The translations under genes and the position numbers were made by a program. This document shows positions 48,513 to 58,100 of a DNA stretch of 64,000 bases, piece by piece. The notes under the pieces were generated by a model. The model made no database searches and was not told the origin of the DNA. It worked only from the letters and a program-made list of their open reading frames with translations. How positions within the stretch are numbered: the first letter of the stretch is position 1; every line of letters begins with the position of its first letter. Source of the stretch: Danio rerio (lineage: Eukaryota > Chordata > Actinopteri > Cypriniformes > Danionidae); the NCBI RefSeq assembly GCF_049306965.1, contig NC_133176.1:24995001-25059000 (forward strand), read 5' to 3'.

Positions 48513-48586
48513 CAACCCAGATGGGACTTGAACCTACAATCCCCAGCTTCAGAAGGCAGATGCCTTATCCATTAGGGAACTGGGCC
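48513..48586 (-). pseudogene. tRNA-Arg-derived pseudogene, 8-nt anticodon loop
   Basis: 74 nt; loop CTTCTGAA; D-arm start altered (GTTCCCTAATGG). Box B is intact except for the flanking T-stem base. Confidence 0.8.
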
Positions 48587-48735
48587 AATACTTTCATTTG
48601 CCATATCTGTTGTATGGCTCAGGAAGTTCTTGTAACTCAGAGTCATGTCTTTTCGACCTAAGGGTATAAAGCAGCCTTTTGAAGATCACACTGGATTGTC
48701 TTGCACAGCCAACTTAAAAGGAACTGCATCAAAGA

Positions 48736-48808
48736 CAACCCAGGTGGGACTTGAACCCACAATCCTCAGCTTTGAAGGTTGGTGCCTTATCCATTAGGCC
48801 ACTGGGCC
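48736..48808 (-). tRNA. tRNA-Arg body with anticodon TCA (UGA-reading)
   Basis: 73 nt; acceptor GGCCCAG / CTGGGTT, D arm and T arm intact. Loop CTTCAAA, so the anticodon is TCA; the stem CCAAC / GCTGA has two C-A mismatches. The change from TCG is the antisense-strand CpG transition. It is the last gene of the array. It may be a pseudogene; if expressed it could in principle read UGA. Confidence 0.72.
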
Positions 48809-50167
48809 ATTTTTTGGTGTTGCGTCTTCCCTGGGCAAAAGTTGGCTCAGTTGTTGAATAAAAGCAAAACAATTATGTGTCTGTAGGCCATATTTGTTAC
48901 ACTGTTTTTGTTAAAGTAGTAGATAAAAAGGAAATAATAGGTATTGAAAATAAATTAAAAAAATAAATAGTCGATGGATTGGAATAATATTTATATGAAT
49001 ATAATTAAGAAAGTGATAGAAGACATTGTAGAACCATTAATCTATATTTGTAATAGATATTTCCAATCTGGTAAATTTCCACATAAAATGAAAATTGCAA
49101 AGGTAATTCCACTTTATAAATCTGGAGATAAACAATACTTTACAAATCATAGGCCAGTTTCTATACTATCTCAGTGTTCAAAAATTTTAGAAAAACTCTT
49201 TGTAGACAGGCTTAATAATTTTATAGAAACGCATAACCTTTTAGCTGATGAACAATATGGTTGCAGGAAAAATAGATCAACATCTCTGGCATTAACAGAA
49301 ATTATTGATGAAATTTTTAATAAGATAGATAAAAAAGAGAAGGTAGTATGAATTTGTATAGATTTGAAAAAGGCATTTGATACAATAAATGGTATGGTAT
49401 TAGAGGAGTAGCCTTGGACTGGATAAGCTGTTATTTAAAAAATAGGCAACAGTTAGTTAAAATTGGCAATCATAAATCATCATATCCAAATGTAAAGTGT
49501 GGCATACCACAAAGATCAGTTTTATGTCCAATATTGTTTATAATTCAAATTAATGATATGTGTAAGAAATCAGAGCTGTTTACGTTTACTTTTTTTGCAG
49601 ATGATACCAGTATCTTTTGTTTTGGGAATAATTCACCAAAACTTATGGAGTTGATTAAAACAGAAATTAATAAATTTAAATTATGGTTTGATGTAAACAA
49701 ACTGTTATTAAATATTAGTAAAACTAAGGTTATGTTTTTTGGGAAATTAAAAAGTTGTTGTAATATAGATTTACATATTGATAATGAAGTTATAGAAAGA
49801 GTATATGCAATTAAGCTTCTTGGTGTTTACTGAATCATAAAATTAGTTGGAAAACACAAATAAACAATGTGATATCAAAATTAGTAAAAACTAGCAATAG
49901 TGTATAAAGCAAGATTTATCCTGGACAATAAATCAATGTATATATTATATAACACAATTTTATGTTACAATATATGAGTTATTGTATTGAAATTTAGGGA
50001 AATATATATAAATCAAATTTACGATCCATCTGCAGAATGCAGAAAAAAAGTAATTAGACTAATAGAACATGTGCGGTATCTGGAGCATACAAATCCTTTA
50101 TTTTTTTATTAAAAATATTTAAGTTCAATGATTTGGTTAAATTTAAAACAGCACAATTTATGTTTAA

Positions 50168-50655
50168 AGAGCCCCTATTATGCATGAAATAGGGTCACAT
50201 TCTGGTTGTAAGGGTCTCCAACAACAGTCTAATATGCATGCAAGGTCAAAAAACACTTTCATGGTCTAATAATATGCATTTATTTTTACCTAATTATCCC
50301 AGCGACTGCCATATGAATCGTTCAGTGATTCAGTTGTTCCCAAACACCTCCTTAGCGCTAAGCTAAGTTGCGCTGATTGGACCAATGACAGTCTGCTCCG
50401 ATTGGTTGACACTGACAGCCTTCAGCGCAAGACAGAGTGAAATGCCCAGCAGCTAATCAACAATATAAAAGTAGTCACAGTGTACACCCGCTTTATAGAG
50501 TAAGGTGTGGATTTTGGCTGCAAGTAGGTGAATGTAAATACAGATGATGGACTTGAAAATACCAACGACTAACTATTTTTATTGAGCGAAAACTCCAAGA
50601 ACTGGGGAGGAGATCAACAAGAGTCTCCTAGCCCATAAGACTCTACCTGCTCTTT

Positions 50656-50705
<50 letters not shown>

Positions 50706-52010
50706 GCACGCACGCACGCACGCGCACACACACTACCTTCCTCCTCAGAAGAACTGAGGAGATTGATACTAGCCCCTCACACTCTACCTGCTCTTTTTTC
50801 ACACACACGCACATTACCCTCCTCCTCAGAGGACACAACACCAAAACAAAAGTCCTTAACAGAAACATTAAAAAACAGAATACATAGAATGCACTTTCGG
50901 GTTGAGGGCGACGTGATTGTAGTTCGCCTAGAGCTCACCTCAAACCTGAGCTGAACTATTTTGAAACTTGACCGTTGCACGTGTGTAGAAACAGCTGACG
51001 ACCTGTAAACAAAACGGCATGCATCGCATTTTCAACGTGGCTTTACACGCGATATGAGAATATAAAGAGTTAACCTGATACAGTACACGCGGTTACAAGT
51101 GACAAAACACAACTAAATACATCATTTGCAAGCTAGAGTAAACGAGGCAACAATTTTAATCGCACGTACTTACACTTGTGAAGTGGAGGAAGAAACTGGT
51201 CCATGATGCACTGATCCATGTTCTGACATAGTCCCTCAAGTTACATCAGTGGTCTTTTCTGATCCTTCCTTTAACAAACGGCCAATGAATTCTATGTAAG
51301 CATGTAGTTTTCCGAGGCACTGCACAAGGCTGGGCTATAATGCTGAGGTATTTTTGCAAAATAAACCTCAACCACAGACTCTTCACAGTTTCATCTTTGG
51401 GTAGACTTTCAATAATTTCCAGCTGAGCACAGCGGCATCTGTGTGTGTCTAAGGGTGCTTTCACACCTGTGAATCGATTCAGTTGTTCCGAAACAGAGAT
51501 TACAATTGTTACATTGTTGCTCTTTGCTCTTGGAGCGGTTCGCTTTCACACTGCAAAGTTTCTAAACGGACCAAAAGAGCTAAAACAAGTCTCGTGCGAG
51601 TAAACTCTCCTTACATTGATCAGAGTGTCAGGGTTTATTTTGCAGCGTCCCGCTCAGCTGTCAGGAGAGGTGGGGGTTTGGTGGTGATTGACAGGGTGCG
51701 CGCGCGACATGTCTGAGGAGAGACGCGGTGGGGAGGGGTGAGAAGTGTGCGCGACGATGCCTATTTGAGGGAGGGAGACGCAAGATTACCGGGAGATCAT
51801 CACTCGTTTGCAGGCATCCGGAGACTCGCGAAACTTCCCGTCCTACTCATAACTCTCTCTTCATATAGCCGTAAGCCTATTACATATGCATAAAACACTG
51901 TGATATAACCGCGCTCGGATCGGATCGGTTTCTCACTGTAATCGAACCGCTCCAGGGTTCGTTTCAATCGAGCCGAGACCACCTTTTCAAAAACCCATAA
52001 TATGGGCTCT
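50168..52010. mobile_element. TTAA-target DNA transposon inserted in the LINE
   Basis: TTAA at 50164-50167 and 52011-52014; inverted ends AGAGCCCCTATTATG / AGAGCCCATATTATG. No transposase. It contains a CA-rich microsatellite, and a further nested repeat may start near 51454 ('agggtgctttcacacc'). Confidence 0.75.
50659..50734 (+). repeat. (CA)n / (CACG)n microsatellite
   Basis: About 42 bp of CA repeats followed by CGCA repeats. The flank 'ctctacctgctcttttttca' and 'cctcctcagaag' recur about 135 bp downstream with a much shorter CA run, so the block was locally duplicated. Confidence 0.95.
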
Positions 52011-52569
52011 TTAAAACTAGGAATAAACTACTTCCGAAATGCATACAAAAGTTTTTTGAAGGATGACCAAGGGGGTATAATCTGAGAGAAGAACTAAATT
52101 TCAGGAGGTTGAAAACAAGAACAACTTTAAAAAGTTTGTGTATGTCTGTTTGTGTTGTGAAACTATGGAACAGTCTAGATCAGACTCTCAAACAATGTCA
52201 GGATAATATTCAAATAAAAAAAACGGTATAAATATATATTATTAAAGTAATATAATGATGAAGGTGATTGAAAAAGGATAAAAAGAGAAAGGTATTATGA
52301 AATTTTAATTAATGGCTATTTGCAGTACTATGTTTTTTTTTTTTTTCTATTTGCAGTTCCATGTATTTTTTCTTTCCTTTGGGTCTATGTTACAAAATGT
52401 AAAGGTAAAAAATGGAATCAAACATATAATTTATCAAAGATGCCAAAAGGATAAAACATGTATCATGTACAAAGAAGAGACAAGTAAAAGAAGAAATTTT
52501 ATGTATTTTTTATATATGATATTTTTGTTTGAAAATAAATAAATCAAATAAAAATATATAGGTTACAGC

Positions 52570-54068
52570 TGTTTTACTGTTCAGTTCACTACAGTTATTT
52601 TTTATTTTTCGTTTTTGCAAATAAACTCTTAAAATTCTTATTAAAAAATTACTTTAATCCAAAAAACATCTGTGAAAAAGTACAAAATATTCTTGAAAGA
52701 TGTTGAAGAACAAACCCTTTGGAACACAAGTGCAGTACAGTTCTTACCACACCATTGGCATATTATACATTGGCATACTGCACAGGTGCAGTAAAGACGG
52801 AGTTTACTTGTTTTTACCCCAATTTACTGCAGCTTATACTGCTGTTGAACTTTATTGTACTGTATTTGAACTGTGTTTATGCTTCATTGTATTGCAATTT
52901 TGCAATTATACTTAAATTTATTGCAGTCATACTTCTATACTGCTGTTATACTGCAGTTTTACTTCAGTTTACTGCAGTTATTTTTGTAAGGGCTTCACAC
53001 CAGCATTGCCATACAGAAATAAAAAAAGAAAATGCTCAATACGTTAATATAGAAATGATGAACAAACATTAGTGCTGTAGAACCAATGTACTATCTGGGT
53101 CAGAATGTAAAGCTTTTAGTTGGCGTTAAGAAAGTTTAGCTTAGTGTTCATCAGGGAGATCCAACATCTGCTAGTAAAACACCACACGATTGTTGACTGG
53201 GTTAAACAAGTTTTTTTTTTTTTTTTTGCAAACAAATTAATAAAAAATGATATTCTTTCTGTACACATATGGAGACCAAGCATTGCTGCGGTGACGACTG
53301 ACGAGGTTGTTTATTGCAATATATTAACAACAAAGAAGCACCTGTTCTTCCATGTACAATTCTGAAATCTTTCATGGAATGGAATCGGTTTCAGTTGAGT
53401 GGTAAGGTTAAAGGTCAGTTGAGTGCAGGTATCACACCTGTGGTATTTGGACAGGTGTGAAAAATCATCTATATTATGAAACATTGCTTTAATTTGAAAA
53501 AAAAAAAAACTCTTTTATCCCAAAATATTTTCCAGGGTTCATACTTCAAACTTTAATGTCAGGTGATCCTTCAAATATCATTCTAAATTGGTGAGTTTAA
53601 TATTGGTGCTCAGTCGTGGTTTTCATGATTTTCAGTGCTGATAGTACTTTTTGAAAGCTTCATCCTCTGGTGGAAATGTTACATTTAATTGGTAATATCC
53701 CATCAGCGAAGGCGTGTTGAGTACTGTAATAAGTATTGAGTACTGTTAGTTTGACATTTGACTTTCATTAGACATTATTCAGATTTAAACCAATTACATT
53801 CTTGGCTCCAGTTATAGTTTGAGCCAAAACTATGTCAGATGGACATAAATATGTGCCCTTTATGTTGCACAAAGTTTCTATAATGCAATGCATAAAAATA
53901 TGAAATAATTCCTCTAAATCATTAAGGAGTGGACAAATGCAACAGAAAAATATAGAAATTGATTAAATATTTTAAAAGATAGGACATATGAAAATAATAT
54001 ACATTAAAGGTGTTTTATTTATATGTAGTGTATTTATTTATTTGATAAATATATAATTGTCACTAATT

Positions 54069-54111
<43 letters not shown>

Positions 54112-54900
54112 ATAAACTGTAGTTAATCACAATTATGCTCACTGATCATAAACACTGACTACTTATTCCAGACAAAAGAATACCAAGCAAGTGTCATAGG
54201 TATTTACATTAGATGTCGCTTACCCTGTTGTTGTCTATTGGAAGGAATACGTCAATGAAGCCGCCGATTTAGTACAGGGTAGCGCTTCTTTGACATGAAG
54301 GGACCAAGGTGCAGTGGAGGACTTTGGCTATCCAGAGCCAGAGATATACACACATATCTATGATCGGGAGTTTTGCCGCTGCTTAGTATGATAATATCTA
54401 TTTAGATTATGAAAATGATAATTTTACATCACTTCTCTCATCGATGCATGTGACCGCATTGCTGACAAAAAGCATGTGTTTGTGTGTATGGGAACGTATT
54501 ATCCTCCCACTGTTTGATTTGATCTAACCCTTGTTCTGAAACTCTCCTGCTTTCACTTCTCATTATCACGGAGGGAGCTATACCGGATATATAACGGAGG
54601 GATACTCGTTCACTTAGCCAATAATAATAATACAAGTACTGGTACCGCAGCATCTTGTTGACATATTTAATTCATTCACATTGTTTGCTGATTTTATTCA
54701 ACAAAACTAGCATGAGCTGAGTATTTAGTGCGAGTTAACAGTTACTTTGCCTTATGGCGAATGCATTTAGTGACTGTATTAACGTTACATGTTAAGTTTA
54801 TATCATACAAAAACGTACAAAAAAAAAAACAATCTTACCCATGAAATGTTCTGCTTTTGTGTTTTGTTTTCTTTGTTTCCTCGTTACTACAATGACACTT
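52570..54900. other. Non-coding stretch between the LINE and haspin
   Basis: No exon recognised. It contains irregular 'tactgcagt'-like repeats at about 52570-52990 (probably a decayed repeat), a poly-T run near 53212, and a (CT)n microsatellite at 54072-54108. Confidence 0.5.
54072..54108 (+). repeat. (CT)n microsatellite
   Basis: About 18 CT units. Confidence 0.95.
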
Positions 54901-54929
54901 GTGCTGGGAGCACTGTACAAACGTGGCGG

Positions 54930-55181
54930 CACTATTGACGCATGCTCGGGGTCTGTGGACGACTTCTAGTGAGCAAGTGTAATTTCTTTGCTCCAGATCA
55001 CAAGGTGGCGATAACGCACATTGTGCGTTGGATTACCATTCCGCCATAACAAACATCAGAAGAAGAAGAACAGAAGAACCCAATCAGCGACTCCTCTCAG
55101 TTTGAACGTGAAGCGGTTTAATATTGTGTTGCTTTTACAGAAGTTATAACGTTATTTAAATAATCTCTGGAAGGGATCTGC
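54930..55181 (+). promoter_or_regulatory. Probable haspin promoter region
   Basis: Locally CpG-richer than its surroundings and without an obvious TATA box. It holds 'tcacaaggtggcga' (55007 region), which resembles the CTCF core, next to an almost perfect inverted repeat 'acgcacattgtgcgt'. A purine-rich 'cagaagaagaagaacagaag' run follows just before the candidate first exon. The assignment rests on position only. Confidence 0.4.
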
Positions 55182-58100
55182 ATGTCGAAAACACGATCGC
55201 AAGGTAAACTGTTAACATTAAACATAACGCTTTTATTTTTTTAATTATCTGAATAATTGACGGTAACTGAACGTTTAGACTAACGTTAGCTACAGTGCTG
55301 TTTTTACCAACTAAGTTACAAAACGTTTCTAATGTAACGTTAGGGCATTGTATTAAAGATGTGTACATTTGAAAACTGCGAAATGCCACTGTTTTTCACT
55401 ATGTTCTCTTCATTCCTTACTTGTGTTGGTTTTTAGTGTATTATTATAGCTTAGCGTTAGTTTTTTAGTCTTGCTATACAAACTAAAGGAGTTTTTTTTA
55501 CTTGACAATTCTTTAGGGTTTGGAAATTCTCTTAACGTTAACGTTTGTCAGTAAAGAATTATTTTCAGCTAACGCTATGTAACATCAATGTGAAGAGAAT
55601 ATAGATCTCGATCTCTAAAGATTAATATCTTGATATAGCCAAAAGACGATAAATGTCAGAAGTGTTTTTTTTTTTCAGGCAGCAATTTTAGTTATGTTAT
55701 TGCAGTTTAACAAAACATTATCAGGGAGCTGTTAAGAACGGAAAACCTTTGTGTCTCAATTGCAGATTAGCAGAGCAATTAACATTACATTCGTACTTCT
55801 TACAATTTAGCGACTTACAATGTTTACTTTTTTCATTTAGTAGTTTAGCCTTTCCTAGGGACTTTTTTCCATTTTTACCACACATCTATTCCATTTTTCC
55901 TATTGAACTAAATTGTCAAACCCATGTCCACCCAAGAGTTTTATTTAATAAACGATTATTTTTATTTTGATCTTTGTAGTAAACGTCCAAGATGAACGCA
56001 AGAGGAAAAAACGGGCCGGTATTTATCAAGACATACAGTAAACGAATGCGAAAGTTGGAGCCTTGGATCTCCCCTGACCTAAGAAAAGCGGCTTTCTCTT
56101 TTTCAAGCACTTTTTCATCAGATCAGTCGATACAAGAGACCCCAAAGCCCAAGAAAAGGTAAAATGTACTAATTAAAACATTATATATGAATGTATATAT
56201 ATCATATAATTTATTATATATGTATTTTTTTTGCTAGAAAAAGCTTTTGACTGTTGAAAAGCAGGTGGTTATGATTCACTATATCAGATTCACACATCCA
56301 TTTCTTTGTTCCAAGGAAAATAAAAGAAACTTCCTCCCGCACTGCTAAGACCAAAGTGATGGCTGCCATAAAGGAAAATAAAAGTGATGAAGAAAACTAT
56401 TCACCATCCTTACCTTCCAGGTCAGGACTGTATTGAAATAATATAACATATATTAAAACACTTCAGAACAGATATTTAGCACTTTGCTTGAAGCCCTTTG
56501 AATCAGGGGTATCAAACTCAATTCCTGGAGGGTCGCAGCCCTGTGGAGTTAAGTTCCAGCCCTGCTTCAATACACCTATTTGTAGGTATCAACAAGCCTA
56601 ACGCGCTCAATCAGTTTACTTGGGTGTGTTTAATTATGGTTGGAACTAAACTGTGGTAAGCTGCGGCCCTCCAGGAACTGAGTTTGACACTTGTGCTTTA
56701 AACTCTAAAAGCCGTTATTACTCATGTTACAGAACAGCTGTTATATTTACCTTCAGTGTTTGCTCATTTGTCTGTGTTATTATAGAAAGAAGATACATGC
56801 AAAACCCTCAGTAAAGACTACAGCCATGAGAAAGCCTCGAACCACAAAGAGGGCAAAAAAAAGTACACAATTAAATCTCAGCAGCAGTGAAAATGATGAC
56901 GACTCCATTATGATAAACCATGTCAGTTCCAAAACTGCTGCTAATGAATGTGCTGGGTAAGTCCTCTAATGCAGTACAAATAATAAATCTGTAAACCATT
57001 TCTGCTATGTAAATTCATAAACTGATGTTTTGTCTATTTAGTAATGACAAGAAAGTTTTAAATCCTCCTTATTTGGGCAAGTTTGTCACAAGTCGCAGAA
57101 GACCACTGCCACCCATCCAAACCAAGCAAATTGTAAGTAATTATGCTACTGTCTTCTCTGTTGCTGTAAAGTGATGTGCATTATTTTCCACACATAACAA
57201 CTATATGGAAAAACAGCCTTGTTTTAAAACTTATAGTTTCACTTTATCTGGAAAAAAAGGCGTGACTTGTATTTAACCTAGGGATGCTCAAAATAATCGA
57301 TTAACCGTTAACCGAAAGGGTGCGTTTGTGACCGATTAAGGCTATCAGTTAAACGATAAAAATATTATTTTATATATTTTTATTTTGACTGCATAAGGGG
57401 CCGATTGAATGCGCCTTTGCGTTAAGAGGGGCATCTTTTGCACGCGGCTCATCCCAGAGCAGCAGTTTGTGTTGTCAAGACAACTACAGAGCTACATTAC
57501 CCTTTCAAAACATTCAGTTATTGTTGTTGTTGTTGTTTTTAATAGCGGATTATGATCACACCAAACGTATTAAAAGGTAAGTGGATTATAACAGCGCAAA
57601 CTTTTCTGTTACCGTATTGACCTCATTCTAAAATGCGGAAGTGCGCCTGTTTTCGCGATTGTCTTAGAACTTCCGATTCAGTCGCCTATGGGAGAAATGA
57701 CTAGGAATAATAAACGGCAGAAAATGGCCAAACTACTTGCTCAACAAACAAATGTTTGCATGACTACACAGACCAAGTAGCATAATATAATAAGAAAGTA
57801 TTAAATTGCAAAATCAAGCAGCGTAACGAGCAGTTGTTAACGTCAAAAAATGAATGGAAGTGAATGTGACCGGAAGTCGCGAGACAAAAAGATTCAAATG
57901 GCAGCGCCCACTCGTCAGCTGAGAATAAGGTGAATAGTGCTGTGCGCTGTCTGTTTAATCCTTTGGGGTTACATGCTGACTGACTGACAGGTGCGCGATG
58001 CGTGAGGTCAGCAAACACGCAGAAGCTTTCAGTTAAGATGAACACAGTTTCTATAGTTATACTTTATTTAAAGATAAAGTATGACTCTGTATGTCTCTGT

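Larger units (their letters stand above)
38824..48808. repeat. Tandem tRNA-Arg / tRNA-Pro gene array
   Basis: About 10 kb made of repeated modules. Each full module holds an Arg-CCG-type gene (minus), a Pro relic (plus), an Arg-derived pseudogene with an 8-nt anticodon loop (minus), an Arg-TCG-type gene (minus) and a Pro-type gene (plus). Spacers are highly conserved, with markers 'gcactttaggatctcg', 'atgtacaattatacagac', 'ggtatctcgttaccctttta' and 'gaattttttgtgacactgc'. Some modules are shortened. Higher-order copies are offset by about 6.24 kb (39.77-42.0 against 46.0-48.2 kb) and about 2.15 kb (41.11-42.9 against 43.26-45.1 kb). Confidence 0.93.
48960..52560 (+). mobile_element. LINE (non-LTR retrotransposon) fossil, split by a TTAA element
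   Basis: Reverse-transcriptase motifs in order on the + strand: NHRPVSILSQCSKILEKL (about 49145), 'LADEQYGCRKNRSTSLAL' (49245), LKKAFDTIN (about 49360), then 'KCGIPQRSV' (49495) and the catalytic-type FADD box (about 49597). The C-terminal part resumes at 52015-52170 ('GYNLREELNFRRLKTRTTLK') after the insertion, and the 3' end is an 'aaataaataaatc' run near 52540. Stops and frame changes break it (for example after 'KKEKVV' at 49351). It belongs to a jockey/I/Rex-like fish clade; the exact clade is not resolved. Confidence 0.8.

Noticed and set aside
38824-48808. CRISPR-like pattern of repeats and spacers
   Set aside because: The repeats are tRNA genes of 72-74 nt on both strands, and the spacers are themselves repeated and hundreds of bases long, in eukaryotic DNA.
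28427-58045. Two open frames with the same peptide (LPFESFCLATSGHIHFHSFF) at 28427-28645 and 57764-58045
   Set aside because: Both lie in the two copies of the 320-bp MITE, and the match is DNA repeat identity, not a host gene family.
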